From Panonychus citri (lineage: Eukaryota > Arthropoda > Arachnida > Trombidiformes > Tetranychidae), in contig NW_026515514.1 in NCBI RefSeq assembly GCF_014898815.1, forward strand, positions 1 through 64,000: a DNA stretch of 64,000 bases, written 5' to 3'. A program made the translations under genes and the position numbers. Shown one piece after another: positions 27,050 to 36,280 of the stretch; position 1 is the stretch's first letter; each line of letters opens with the position of its first letter. The notes beneath the pieces are model-generated. The model ran no database searches. It was not told the origin of the DNA and was given only the letters and a program-made list of their open reading frames with translations.

Positions 27050-28506
27050 AAATAATAATAGTATTTAATTCATCAGAATATTATGAGTATCAAATGAATA
27101 TTGTGATCGATTAAGTTTTATTACTCGAATCATGATTATTTCAAATGGTTTGTTTTTCTTTCATTGATGAACATTTTGAAAAACGGAAATTTTTTTCTCC
27201 AAGACTTTAATATCATTTCTATGATAATTCAATAGTAAACTCTCAAAATATTTAGTTACTCATTTCAATTGTTTCTCAGAAAATTCGAAGATTGAAATTG
27301 ATATCATAGTTTCTGTTGAATATTATTCAGATATTAACTATATGCTTGTCATTTCAATCAATTCTGTGCTCAATAGTCAATACAATTCAAGAAATAGAGT
27401 TTCAATGATGAAAAGTTTCGAGTCTCGAATGAGAAAAAAAAAGTTACCAGTTACTTTTCATTTGCAAATTTATTCAAATTAATTGGATCAGATTGTCATT
27501 CATATTAAACAATAATAACAAACATAAATCTAAATTCAATTCTTCCATAATGTTATCGTTTGCACGAGAAAATTTTAATTTAACAAACAATTTACTTAAT
27601 TGTTGTTAAGTTCGTGGAAAGTGTCGCCATCTGTAACCGTAGAAAGAAACTGTAGATGTAAACAGAGAGAAAAAAATTTAATCATTTTAACCCAAAAGTG
27701 GGTTAATTTGGTTGATTAGAATTTGTAATTGATTTAATTTCTGTTGATTAATTTTTTCTTTTTCTCTTTCGTAATTTGATCAATACAGTTCCACCTCTTG
27801 TCTGGACACCGTTACAACGTGTTGGGTCACCTTTAAACGGAGAAGTCACTTTAAATTGTATTGTTGATGCTTATCCCAAACCCGATTGTTATTGGATGAA
27901 AACATCGACACGACAAATTATTTTGGACAATTCTAAATATTCAACATCAATCACATCTAATTCATTCAAGTACGAGGTCACTTTAACCATAAAGAATGTC
28001 GATTATCAAGATTTTACCAGTTACAGTTGCGTTGGTAAAAACGTACTAAGTGAAGCCTCAGGAACGATTGTCCTATTTGAGATACCACGTCCATCGACCC
28101 AACGGGCAGTTATTAATAGTATAACAAGTCCACCGAGTAAAGAAGTTACAAAAAATAGAAAAAATTATCTTGGTAATACAAAAAATTCGCTCAATTCTGA
28201 TTCCAGTGATAAAGGTAAACCAATAATTCTGAGCATTATCATTAATAGATATCGATATCGAGCTAATATTTTAATAACATTTTCTGTTTTCTTTTTTCGT
28301 TAGAAAAATTAAATTTTGCTTCATTCAAAACGAATTCATACAAAAACGATATTCCATCGGAACAAATTACAATGCAAACCGAAGATGGAGTAACAACTAC
28401 CGACGATTTAACAGAATCAATGGCAGATTCATCATCTAAAGAATTAATTACTTCCTGGTCAATTGGTTTTCTTATCGTCTCTCATTTAATGATCACATTT
28501 AATTAA
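4585..28506 (+). CDS. Three-Ig GPI-anchored neuronal adhesion protein (DIP/lachesin family), six exons, 5' exon missing
   Basis: Extracellular cell-recognition protein of the Dpr-interacting-protein/lachesin group. Exons are 4585-4772, 6554-6761, 14001-14186, 14567-14695, 27789-28214 and 28304-28506 (stop 28504), all joined with compatible phases. Ig1 has its cysteine pair in KFQCVVE and EYMCQIN, with VAWVR and EEDRGEYMC between them. Ig2 has SLRCTARG and VYLCIAS, and Ig3 has TLNCIVDAYP and SYSCVGK. The linkers begin VPPYF and FPPLVW, as in this family. The last exon is Ser/Thr-rich and ends in a short hydrophobic segment with no cytoplasmic tail, consistent with GPI attachment. The signal peptide is not visible. 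Introns are up to 13 kb, and one contains the TIR element at 16382-19560. DIP is favoured over lachesin by the GTIVLFEIPRP end of Ig3, but this is not certain. Confidence 0.85.
4773..6553 (+). other. Intron in Ig1
   Basis: Non-coding. It contains purine/pyrimidine-rich runs, including a long (GA)n tract at 5714-5765. Long open frames on either strand here are low-complexity Ser/Leu translations of CT-rich DNA. Confidence 0.7.
5714..5765. repeat. (GA)n microsatellite
   Basis: About 26 uninterrupted GA units within the Ig1 intron. Confidence 0.97.
6554..6761 (+). CDS. Ig-protein exon: second half of Ig1
   Basis: Acceptor CCTAAAG|GTT, donor AACAG|GTAAGA. It encodes VAWVRKDKHTLLALG through the DRGEYMCQIN disulfide cysteine to FLRVT. 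One base is carried over to the next exon. Confidence 0.88.
7427..7477. repeat. (AG)n microsatellite
   Basis: About 25 uninterrupted AG units inside the 7.2-kb intron. Confidence 0.97.
9785..9814. repeat. (CT)n microsatellite
   Basis: About 15 CT units inside the 7.2-kb intron. Confidence 0.95.
13938..13965 (+). repeat. (CT)n tract upstream of the Ig2 acceptor
   Basis: About 14 CT units ending roughly 35 bp before the acceptor at 14000. On the sense strand it could serve as an extended polypyrimidine tract for that exon. Confidence 0.9.
14001..14186 (+). CDS. Ig-protein exon: first part of Ig2
   Basis: Acceptor TTTCGTAG|TGCC about 35 bp after a (CT)n tract, donor GAATG|GTAAGT. It encodes VPPYFVEDQ, SLRCTARGFPAPTIEWRRED and a Ser-rich loop. 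Confidence 0.85.
14567..14695 (+). CDS. Ig-protein exon: second part of Ig2
   Basis: Acceptor CTTTGCAG|TTCG, donor AAAT|GTAAGT. It encodes VRTVQGTFLNLSQVRRQHMG, then VYLCIASNGIPNSVSKRI. Phases match the exons on both sides. Confidence 0.85.
15980..16168 (+). repeat. Left copy of a ~185-bp direct repeat flanking the TIR element
   Basis: From TTTTCGGTTTCCTTGCCAAT to TTTTTGAGAACGAGAATAA. It matches 19921-20100 in the same orientation with scattered substitutions and small indels. Shared blocks include CTTTTCTCAGTGACATAGGT and CATCCTTATGGTC. Sequence outside the pair is not obviously similar. Confidence 0.9.
16382..16451 (+). repeat. Left terminal inverted repeat (70 bp)
   Basis: Begins AGTAAATAGTGTCTATTGCC. 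It matches the reverse complement of 19491-19560 at 66 of 70 positions. Two copies of ATGCGCAGAT lie just inside it (near 16467 and 16498), possibly subterminal binding repeats. Confidence 0.95.
16542..16577 (+). promoter_or_regulatory. TATA box plus TCAGT initiator for the IAP-like gene
   Basis: TATAAAA at 16542-16548 is followed by TCAGT at 16573-16577, 31 bp from the start of TATA to the start of TCAGT. This is the usual arthropod core-promoter geometry and also that of baculovirus early promoters (TATA plus CAGT). The first ATG follows at 16623. Confidence 0.65.
16623..17686 (+). pseudogene. IAP-like (BIR-BIR-RING) inhibitor-of-apoptosis pseudogene
   Basis: Resembles viral and arthropod inhibitors of apoptosis, which bind caspases through BIR domains and ubiquitinate targets through a RING. 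BIR1 (16660-16890) has the GYYYTG turn and a final H-x6-C, but CKRIFC replaces the usual CxxC and the conserved Trp is missing. BIR2 (17230-17430) starts well (LSTFDGWPS, ELAEAGFFYT), but its CxxC segment is gone. The RING is complete: YTCKICLDKEVGTVF, PCDH, CTECA, CPICK. Three lesions are visible: an in-frame TAA at 17184-17186, a frameshift with probable deletion between about 17325 and 17342, and TGA at 17366-17368. The 5' half (16623-17186) and the RING piece (17471-17686) are each still open. The stop overlaps the 3' end of the opposite-strand TBP-like ORF. Confidence 0.8.
17672..18043 (-). CDS. TBP-like half-saddle protein with internal 33-residue duplication
   Basis: A 123-residue ORF. 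Residues from about 57 on (NSFPLG, FEYNPEIYQ, SVFHTGKLIFTGF, IVNSFDEV) follow the second repeat of TATA-binding protein, where YEPELFPGLIY, SGKVVLTGAK and YEAFE are conserved. Only about one TBP repeat is present, so it cannot form the normal two-repeat saddle alone. A 99-bp tandem duplication (17866-17964 and 17965-18058) repeats NSYNSFPLGTQMFTIIL in frame, so the ancestral protein probably began at the inner ATG (17944). It is convergent with and overlaps the IAP-like gene. TTTATT near 17688 gives a minus-strand AATAAA. The family call rests on motif spacing only. Confidence 0.5.
   Translation of the reverse strand: MENDKNQTKENSYNSFPLGTQMFTIILSSYLPLMVNEKNQDKEDSYNSFPLGTQMFTIILAKNGDFEYNPEIYQAAYYIIGKSKVSVFHTGKLIFTGFTNKTDIVNSFDEVIIISLLIKLFYN
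17866..18058. repeat. 99-bp tandem duplication inside the TBP-like ORF
   Basis: Two adjacent copies with period 99, both starting GGATTATAGTGAACATCTGT and ending near GTGGAAGATAGGA, with about 10 substitutions between them. The period is a multiple of three, so the frame is kept. Confidence 0.92.
18164..18199 (+). promoter_or_regulatory. TATA-like box plus TCAGT initiator for the death-domain-like gene
   Basis: ATAAATA at 18164-18170 and TCAGT at 18195-18199 repeat the spacing seen for the IAP-like gene. The first good ATG is at 18276. Confidence 0.5.
18276..18980 (+). pseudogene. Death-domain-like (MyD88-like) protein, interrupted by one in-frame TAG
   Basis: Open from ATG 18276 to TAG 18807-18809 (177 residues). 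The same frame then continues without a stop to TAA 18978-18980, encoding a very basic tail (LIRKRPHKD, KCKKVRR). Residues 52-118 look like a death domain of the MyD88/Pelle type: SLDASTRAALLDP, then NKDWASAASYLGL and a following helix, matching the DW..LA..LG core. There is no TIR domain. The N-terminus is Ser/Pro-rich. AATAAA at 18995-19000 follows directly, which supports 18980 as the original end. A death-fold adaptor without a TIR domain could act as a decoy of Toll signalling; that is inference. It could also be an unrelated helical protein. Confidence 0.5.
19195..19446 (-). repeat. SINE-like insertion with tRNA-derived head
   Basis: Read on the minus strand, 19440 to about 19370 resembles a Leu/Ser-type tRNA. 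It has a box-A-like TAGCCAAGCGGAATGG and a box-B-like GGGTTCACGTCC, with imperfect acceptor and T stems. An unrelated body follows, then an A-rich end (AAAAACCAACAAACAAAACA) near 19210. Head, body and A-rich tail suggest a pol III SINE rather than a working tRNA gene. No target duplication was identified. Confidence 0.45.
19491..19560 (-). repeat. Right terminal inverted repeat (70 bp)
   Basis: Reads AGTAAATAGTGTCTATTGCC inward from 19560 on the minus strand. The four differences from the left copy all lie in the inner 26 bp. Confidence 0.95.
19561..19920. other. Spacer between TIR element and right direct repeat
   Basis: AT-rich, and I see nothing coding. It is not similar to the 213-bp spacer on the left side (16169-16381). 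Confidence 0.6.
19921..20100 (+). repeat. Right copy of the flanking direct repeat
   Basis: Counterpart of 15980-16168, from TTTTCGGTTTCCTTGCCAAT to TTTTTGAAAACGAGAGAA, same orientation. The TIR element sits between the two copies with unequal spacers of about 213 and 360 bp. Confidence 0.9.
24765..24791. repeat. (GA)n microsatellite
   Basis: About 13 GA units in the large intron. Confidence 0.92.
27013..27045. repeat. (CT)n microsatellite
   Basis: About 16 CT units, some 740 bp before the Ig3 acceptor. Confidence 0.93.
27789..28214 (+). CDS. Ig-protein exon: Ig3 and start of the C-terminal stalk
   Basis: Acceptor AATACAG|TTCC, donor AAAG|GTAAAC. It holds the whole third Ig domain (TLNCIVDAYPKPDCYWMK through DFTSYSCVGKN) and a basic, Ser-rich stalk after FEIPRPST. 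Confidence 0.87.
28304..28506 (+). CDS. Ig-protein last exon: stalk and GPI-signal-like C-terminus
   Basis: Acceptor TTCGTTAG|AAAA. It encodes an acidic Thr/Ser stalk followed by a short hydrophobic terminus (WSIGFLIVSHLMITF) with stop TAA at 28504-28506. A poly(A) signal AATAAA lies at 28831-28836. Confidence 0.75.
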
Positions 28507-28830
28507 CCATTAGAAGAATTTGATTGTGTTTTCCATTCCCTTCGATTATCACAGTTTCATCTTCGTCATCTTGAATACCCTCTTCTCATATTGTGCCCTT
28601 TCAATTTGTTTCTCCTCAAATTTAAATTGAAAGACAATTAACATGTTTGTAACTATTATTACAATCGAATCAAGTAAATTGGCTTAATCGATGAAAATTC
28701 TGTGCTAACCGAAGTATCGTGAGCTTATATATATTTAAATCTCTCTCGAAATTAAATCGCAAGAGATGATAATCTGTTGACAATTTATGCATCATTTTCC
28801 AAAAATTAATCAATTGCAATTTTTAACCAC

Positions 28831-28836
28831 AATAAA
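28831..28836 (+). terminator. Poly(A) signal of the Ig-protein gene
   Basis: AATAAA about 325 bp after the stop codon at 28504. Other downstream signals cannot be excluded. Confidence 0.45.
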
Positions 28837-29018
28837 GGAAAATTGTTACCGAAACAATTATTCAATTCCATTGAGAAATATAAATAACGTGTTCACTTTT
28901 CTTTTATTACAATTGGGTTAATTGTCCCATTAGAAAATGGATAAATTGATTGGATCGAACTTTAAATTTAGTTCTAACCAAATGATCTGCGGTTAAATGA
29001 TGATTACAACTTTCGAAA

Positions 29019-29480
29019 ATGAGGTTAATTATTGTAGATGGAATTTTAAATTGTAATATTTTCTTAATTGGATTCATTGTTCTTATACCTCATGAAACTG
29101 AGCCGATTCTCAGTGTGACAATTATCATGGTGATTTTCCCGATAATTAGAATGAGTTTGCGTATTGGAATTCTCATATTATCTCATGATGAAAGTTCATT
29201 AAAAGATATTGTGGAAACAGAAGTAAATGAAAAGAAAAAGATATTAGAGTTAAATCAATTAGGAATCGTGGATATTTATGATCATTGGAATAAATTTTCT
29301 CTTCAGAATAATCATCATGAATTCGATATTATTACAGAGAGGGAGAAAAGTTCTAATGGTCGGGTTATTCATTCTAACCAATTCTTTCCATCATTATTAT
29401 GGATTCTACATTATGATAATCCTGAAGTTGAAGATTTTATTTATAAAATTGTGAGGAAAAAAATTCTATTCAATGAATAG
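29019..29480 (+). CDS. Unrecognised 153-residue open frame, possible small membrane protein
   Basis: I do not recognise this. ATG 29019 opens 153 codons in very AT-rich DNA where stops are frequent, so the length is notable. The N-terminal ~55 residues form two hydrophobic stretches (IFLIGFIVLIP, IIMVIFPIIRM). The rest is charged (EKKKILELNQ, FDIITEREKS) and ends KIVRKKILFNE. There is no signal-peptide cleavage pattern, no cysteine array and no evident splice partner. It lies in or just past the 3' UTR of the Ig gene and may be chance. Confidence 0.25.
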   Translation: MRLIIVDGILNCNIFLIGFIVLIPHETEPILSVTIIMVIFPIIRMSLRIGILILSHDESSLKDIVETEVNEKKKILELNQLGIVDIYDHWNKFSLQNNHHEFDIITEREKSSNGRVIHSNQFFPSLLWILHYDNPEVEDFIYKIVRKKILFNE

Positions 29481-32400
29481 CTGATTTTTCAGAACTAATC
29501 ATCATTTGGTAAAATTGATGAGTAAATTTATCGATAAAATTATTATTATAATAATTATCTTCCAACTAACGATTCGTATTCAGGTTATCTAATTATATTA
29601 TGAATAGTTATCCATTTGTGAACATTTCATTGTTATTACCTTCATGTTAATCAGCTCAATTCCCTGAGGCTATTTTCTGATTTCATTCAGATTCATTTTC
29701 AGTTTTCATGATCATGAATTTGATGAAAAATGAGCTCAAAAAGAAACATTTATAATAATTAATCTTGTAATTTAGTAATTAATGAGTTTATCTGTATTGT
29801 TATCTGATAGAAATGGTTGAGAAGTTAATTGTTGGATATTAATTTCCAATGGATCGATTAATTGTTTTCATTGATAGAGGCAAAGAAGTTAAATCACAAA
29901 CGACAATTAATCAGTTTGACTTAACCAAAAGTTAATCAATTAATTTGGATCCATTATTTTTTGTTATATTGTTTCAATTAATTTCTATTCACTGATTTAT
30001 TGATTGTCACAATCAACGTTTTCCAATTAATTTTTTCATTCACATTTGGATTGAAATAGTTTCTCTTAATTGTTGTTGTTGTAGTTTTTTTTTTATTTCA
30101 ATTGATTAATTTTCATTTAATTTTTGTTTACATTTAATTGATTTGATTTATTAATTAAATAATGAGAGTTTCATTTGACAATCGTTTCTGATGATAATTA
30201 CAATTAACTGATTGTTATTGAATCAATTTTAAGGAATCAAGTGATTTGTATTGATAATAGTGAAAGAGCTGAGGTGTAGTAATTTAATTAGATTGCAAAT
30301 GATTAAATTTAAAATGTGTAATTGTAAATGTTAATTTAGTTAATTGGTCTGTTCTTAATCTTAATTACTTTCTTTATAATTTTCGTCTTTTTCTTGATTA
30401 AAATGATTGTGATTTAAGAGTTAATTAGCAATAATATTTACAATGTTAATCTCAAGTTGATTTTGTTTTCATGAGCTTTTCATTTCTTGATTGTTGATTA
30501 AATCTAATTTGATTACACCGTTTTGTTTTTTTATGTATATATATTAATTGAAACAATTAGCAGCTAATGATTGATTCTCATAAGAGATTGGAAGACTTGT
30601 TTTCAAAGTTAATTTCAATGTTAATCAATGTTAATTGTTACCATTAATCATGTAAGATCATCATTCTGTCTCAAATTCAGATCATTAATATCATCATGTT
30701 AATCTAATCATGAATAAATTTCATTTCTCCCAATCAAATTCAAGGCAATTTCTCCTCCACCTCTGATTAGATTAAACAATTAACATCTAATTGTCTATCA
30801 TCATCATCATCACCATTAACTTAATTAACTTGATTTTCACTTGTTAATCTAATCTTGTTTTCATTTTATTGAATTGAAGATAAAATCAATTACCATTATT
30901 ATTATTGTCGATTTAAATTCAATTATCAATAGTTACAATCTCGAAAGTGATCAACTAATCAATCGATGGTGTTTATTGTTATTGATAATATTGATTTACC
31001 CAATCTGATTGATAATTTTCATGAGCTATTCTTTCATTCATGTAAATCACCATGAAAATTTACTCCACATGAATATTATCATTTTTCCTTTCGAACTTTG
31101 ATTTTTATCATTTTATCAGTTTTCCATTCTCAGTCTTTTCTTTCAATTCTCTCAGTTTTTTCCAGTTTCTCCATGTTATATGTTCACTAGAACTCAGCAA
31201 GGTGAAAGGTGAAAAGTAAATCAATAATATTCTATTTTTCTAGTGAATCAAAAAGAGAATTTTTTTCGTTCCTTTGGACGAAATTCAGTTTCTATTTGAT
31301 GGTAAACTGAGGAAGAAAAAAGTGCTACGAAACTTGAAGGATTTCTCATGATAAACATAAGAATTAAAGTCTATCAACCTAATACATAATCTCTTTTATT
31401 AATATTCTAATGAAACCTGATTATCATCATAACTGTTTATTCATATTCGATTTCGTTTCATTTCTCTTATTCAATTCATCGCCTGGAATCATATCAACTT
31501 AGAACAATTTATCCTTTTTCTTATTCTTTTCCATCCTTCAACTCCACCTTCATCTCTCTCCTCCTCGAATCTGTTGTTCTACTTTTCCCTTTTTTTTCTC
31601 ATCATCTTTTCCAATTATTTATATATATAAAATTCTGAGAATCGTCAACAACACAAGTTCATTTGAATTCTGTATATAAAATATCATAATATTATCAACT
31701 CAGGTCTCAAGATACATATTATATCAACCCAACTGATTTACATTTTCTGTGGATGTTATCAAATCATGTTATCATTATTATTTGGGAAGCTTTTGTCTGA
31801 TTCTGTTCTTGATTCACTTTTCTCTTGATTACTCTTGCAAATATTGCTAATTTACATGAAGAAGAAATGATGATGATGATGATGATGATATGATTCATGA
31901 TTCAGAACCATTAAGAATGTAACTTGACTTGATTAACCATTGGTAATATTCAACATTGATTGACATTAACAACTCATGATGGATCATCATGATAAAAGAT
32001 TACGATGAATTATTGTTGATTAAAGTTGCATTTAGTATAACACAAGGCGGATAATCATTTGTTTGTTAGCTTAATAATAATAATTGTTGTTGTACCTTCG
32101 TGATTTGGACCAATCGACAATCGAGAAAATCGATCTAACTTTCTTTTGTTATCTGTTTCTCTCTCTCTCTCCCAATAGTAAACAATTGAATTTGGGAAAT
32201 TTAAGTTGAAAGACTGAATTTTTCATGAAGCAATGAAAAAGGAAAGGCAGGAAAATGAAAGTTCAGATTACAGGGCAGGTTATGATTATTTATATTCTCG
32301 TCAACAACAATTGATATTGACTTTTGTTACCATTTTCTGATGGTAACTTTAGTATTTTCAGACTAGAATCACATTCCCATTGGCAAACAGAAATGACCAC

Positions 32401-32619
32401 AAACCAAATCAATCACAACATAGAAGGTGAATCTTTCCCATTTAGCTTCAAGTCTCCTTCTTATTTTCTCGTTGTAATATATTATCATGACTGTTGATGA
32501 TGGAAATGATGAGATGAGGATGCTGATGGTGAGATTATCATGGTGGTGGAAATTGAACTGATATACATTTTATATATGCACAGTGTTTATATTCACAATA
32601 CAATCTTGGTGATTGATTT
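29481..32619. other. 3.1-kb intergenic region
   Basis: Very AT-rich, dominated by TTAAT, GATTAA and TCATCA motifs. I see no gene on either strand. Confidence 0.65.
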
Positions 32620-33141
32620 TCAATAAGAAGGCTCAGAGAAGCTTCGAGTTCTAATTCGTTGGATTGAATTAAACGTTATCGTTCCTGGTTTGTTGATCAT
32701 CGTTTTCTCATTTAATTCTTCCTCTTCAACGTAATCAGTTGCATATTTTAGATGCCAGGAGAGTACAATTGCTGCAAACATTAGGCCAATGAATAAAAGT
32801 CCCATGAGAATCACCGTTTTCGAATGTGAATCAAGTAAAGATTCTTGTGGGGCGATTATCCAAATTAGAGCATTTGAAATAACGAAAAGGAAAATAATTA
32901 CAGAATAAATTAACAGGAAAACAATCTTCTGATGGTGAGCACCACAATAGCCTATTAGGGCGAAAAAGATGAATACAACTGAGGCAATGGCACAGGTTCG
33001 ACCTTTATAGCCTCCGGGAAAAGTTTCCATGGAATAAGCTAATCCGAAAAGCACTACGAATATGCCGAGCATGACACCGAAAGCATTGGACGCCATTAGA
33101 AAATATTTAACACAAAGAAATTTGTTCTTTCTTTCAGCCAT
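32620..33141 (-). CDS. Four-transmembrane tetraspanin-like protein without large extracellular loop
   Basis: A single-exon gene of 173 residues, start ATG 33139-33141. The N-terminus NKFLCVKYFLMASNAFGVML resembles the TM1 start of tetraspanins (CVKY-L-N). Four hydrophobic segments lie near residues 12-35, 46-66, 70-96 and 107-130. TM2 ends in the tetraspanin-like GYCGAHHQ. TM3 and TM4 are separated by only about a dozen residues (APQESLLDSHSK), where tetraspanins carry a 100-residue loop with CCG and further cysteines. The C-terminal tail is acidic, then basic (RIRTRSFSEPSY). It could be a loop-less tetraspanin derivative or a member of another four-TM family. Confidence 0.6.
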   Translation of the reverse strand: MAERKNKFLCVKYFLMASNAFGVMLGIFVVLFGLAYSMETFPGGYKGRTCAIASVVFIFFALIGYCGAHHQKIVFLLIYSVIIFLFVISNALIWIIAPQESLLDSHSKTVILMGLLFIGLMFAAIVLSWHLKYATDYVEEEELNEKTMINKPGTITFNSIQRIRTRSFSEPSY

Positions 33142-35699
33142 TGTATCGATAAATTATTTAACTATCGATTAATTGTCAAGATGAATGATAGATTTTTCTT
33201 TTTTTTTGTATCTAAATCACTTTGATTAACCAAATGAACAGTAATTTTAATGTTGAGCTAATTGAAGATCAATTAATTTGTTTTCGCGGGTCTTTTGGTT
33301 TCTTTCTTGTCATTACATTTTTTTTTCTTTTTCTTCTTCTTATTCTATCCAATGGATTGTCCAGTTTAGAATTGTTCGAATATTATCATGGAAATCTGGT
33401 TGATTCACTGATATGAAGGTTCGAAAAAAAAAGGTTATTCGAATTGTCGTTGAAATGAGCACTTGGGTAATTTACTTTTTCGGTTTTTTCTTTGCTCAGT
33501 TTTATCTCGTAGATTTTGAATATTAGAAGATATTTGGGTTCTCTCTTTGGTTCCAAATTTCTTTCGACTCACTGAGCTTCGATTGACGATTTGTTATTCC
33601 AACCAATTAATTAATTGATCTTGAGCTCATCAATTAATTGATTATTGCTTGTAAGAGGCATTTAAGGACTAATTATTTTGCTTTTCTCGTTGATGATAAT
33701 GATGTTACTCCAGTAATGAGACCTTATTATTGGTCATGTAGTTGATTATTGTTACACTATTATTGATGATGAAGATAAATTCAGATGATTATTCATTACT
33801 TCACATGATGATATGATAACGATGATGATTATGTTGAAATGGAGCAATTGAATATCATCAGAAAGTATTGATCACACAAATGAATAGCTGATTAGCACTT
33901 TAGATGTTATGGTTGAATTTGGATAATCAGAGAAATGGATAAGCTGAAAATTGGATAGAAAGCTAAATGCTGATCTCTCAAACAGAGGATTTTTTTTGTT
34001 CGAAAAAAAAAGAACAAGATAATTGAGATCGAAAATAACTGTAAAGTGAATTATTAGAATTAAGAATGAGAGAGAGAGAGAGAGAGCACTTAATGTTTGA
34101 GGCACTCGAAGAAAATTATCATTACAATGTTTTCTATTCTCTTAGGCAATTGTAATGGACACAAAGAGAGTCAATGGTTAACATGGAAAGGAAAACGTAT
34201 TGGTAATCAGAGGAACACAAATGATGGAGTGTAAACATTATCGATTAACTGAATTAACTTAAATTCATTTTAATAGAGATGATAAATAAATGCGAATAGA
34301 AAAAGAGAAAAAGTGAAATTCGGTTTATCATTAGATGTTCTCTTTGTAAACTCATTCATTCACATTCACTTGTTCATGATACATGAAAATGACTTGGAAT
34401 TGCTCCTCCTTCAGTATTATTTTTCTATTCTCTTTCTATTCTCTTTCTCTCTTTACTTTTCTTTCTTCCTTCTTGACATACTCGAAACCACTTTTTTCTC
34501 TATTTATCCCAAATTCTGAGTTTTCCTGGTTATTCCAAAAAGGTAAACATGAAAGATTCTCTCTCTTCTCTTGCTCCATTTTTCTCACTTTCCACTTTCG
34601 CTTTTGTCGCCTAAACCATTACCTCTTACCTATCAGTCAATATATTCTCAAAATCTTTACCTTATTATTCCATACTAGTTATTAAGTCGTCCAAGTTAAT
34701 GTCATTTCCATCATCTTCATCCTCATCCGACTTGTTCTTTATTCCATCTTACATCATATTTGTATCTTCTTCAGTTTCTCTCCCTGTTAAACACTCTTTT
34801 CTTTTTTTTCTCATGATTCACTTTGGAATCCTAAAAGAATCAGAAGCAAATCCTTCTTTTTTGGCCTCCAAACAGAATTTTCTATTCTTTTTGCATCTTC
34901 TTTCTTCCTTCTTCAACTTACTCTCAATTCTCATCTTCCTCATCACCATCATCATCATCTTCTATTCGTTATCACAATAAATCAATAAAATCTTTCTTCT
35001 TCTCCTTATATTAAATTCGAGCTCAAGGTCAATCCCAACATTCCCTACAAATTGTTGACAATCAAGACCATTAAAGTTGAATATAATTCACCACTTTTAC
35101 CAACTATTAATGGTTCAATTTCATGTGAACATGATTACCTTTAAATGATAACTCTCATCGAATTACTTTCATCTAAATTGGTTGTAAGACAATGTTAATA
35201 TAAGTGTAGGTTGAAACCTCTTTCATTTAATGAGGATATTTGACAAAACCAAAGGAACAGAGAAAAATATAAAAAAAAGAACCGTTAAGATGAGATAATC
35301 AAGAGAAACCTTTGGAATGACAGTTGATCGATAAAAGTTTCAATATAACTGTTCACTCTGATTGAATATTATTAGAGAAAGAAAAAATTAACTACCAATC
35401 ATTTCCTTTGCAAGGTCATTTGTGATTCCTAACAATGGATAACAAAACTTAAACTTGAATATAAATCATTCCCATGACAAGGTTTCATTGGATCCATGAG
35501 GGAACAATTGATTATTATTACAGAATAAGAACAAAATATCTTATATATATTTAAGAGAACAGGTAATGAGATAAACTGTCAGTTGCCCGTATGTACATTT
35601 ATCGTTGGATTAAAGGTAATAGAAAATTTCGAGCAAGATAAATGTACATTTTCCGATGTGGAATATGGGTTTACAGAGTATTTAACATTTTCGACAAGG
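33142..35699. other. 2.6-kb intergenic region
   Basis: AT-rich with pyrimidine-rich runs between 34380 and 34980 that give Phe/Ser/Leu low-complexity frames. I see no supported gene. Confidence 0.6.
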
Positions 35700-35707
35700 T
35701 ATATAAG
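35700..35707 (+). promoter_or_regulatory. TATA box of the secreted Cys-rich protein gene
   Basis: TATATAAG about 130 bp before the ATG at 35834, in an otherwise mixed AT context. Transcription would start near 35730. Confidence 0.5.
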
Positions 35708-35833
35708 TGGTTGACCATTTTATATTCTGATTCTCCTTTAATTCTGTTAACTTGATTGTCAGAATTGTTGTTTGATTACTTTTTCTTTCTCGTCTTCTTT
35801 TTCTGATTTTGATTTAGTTTTTTTATCATCATC

Positions 35834-36280
35834 ATGATAAAAGAAGTTAAATTGTTGTTGTTGTTGTGGTTTATGGTGACTTTGATTGTTTCCAATTTCG
35901 TTGATCCGGTTAAATCTTATGCAATTGATGAAACTCCATTCAATCCTTATGATGTTCATCCTTTTATGCCAAAGAGATCTTCCTATGGTTACAATGGTCC
36001 AATGGTTAATCGTAATAATAATGATCTACTTTTCGAGTCGAAAGGAAAAATTTATCCAGTAAATGATGAGAATGATGATCAGGATGAATGTTATCGAACT
36101 GAATGTAACACTGATACTTTTCGAGTCATGAAAGCGCTTTCGGTAAGACCAGAAGCGCTTGTCTATTGTAAAAATAATCAACGTTGTGATTGTTGTGTTC
36201 GTCCTGGTTTAACCAAGTACGAGGAGGATTTACTGATACAGCAAATTGTTCAAGAAAATCAACGACTTGGGATTGATTAA
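35834..36280 (+). CDS. Secreted Cys-rich protein of 148 residues, family unknown
   Basis: A clear signal peptide (KLLLLLWFMVTLIVS, cleavage probably after PVKSYA or nearby) opens a single-exon ORF. The mature part has a dibasic-type site (FMPKRSSYGY), an acidic stretch (NDENDDQDE) and a C-terminal module with six cysteines spaced as CYRTEC, VYC, then CDCC. There is no further membrane segment. A TATA box precedes it and AATAAA follows at 36512-36517. The KR site and secretion fit a processed peptide precursor or a small secreted effector. I do not recognise the family. Confidence 0.7.
   Translation: MIKEVKLLLLLWFMVTLIVSNFVDPVKSYAIDETPFNPYDVHPFMPKRSSYGYNGPMVNRNNNDLLFESKGKIYPVNDENDDQDECYRTECNTDTFRVMKALSVRPEALVYCKNNQRCDCCVRPGLTKYEEDLLIQQIVQENQRLGID

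Larger units (their letters stand above)
14696..27788 (+). other. 13-kb intron between Ig2 and Ig3, hosting a TIR element
   Basis: Runs from the donor AAAT|GTAAGT to the acceptor AATACAG. It contains the TIR element 16382-19560, a flanking direct-repeat pair, (GA)n at 24765-24791, (CT)n at 27013-27045 and scattered low-complexity open frames. Apart from the element's genes I find no supported gene. Confidence 0.65.
20101..27788. other. Remainder of the 13-kb intron
   Basis: AT-rich with many TCATCA, GAT and AG/CT runs. A 97-residue open frame at 22270-22563 with a hydrophobic N-terminus has no recognisable domain or splice context and is not called a gene. (GA)n lies at 24765-24791 and (CT)n at 27013-27045. 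Confidence 0.6.
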
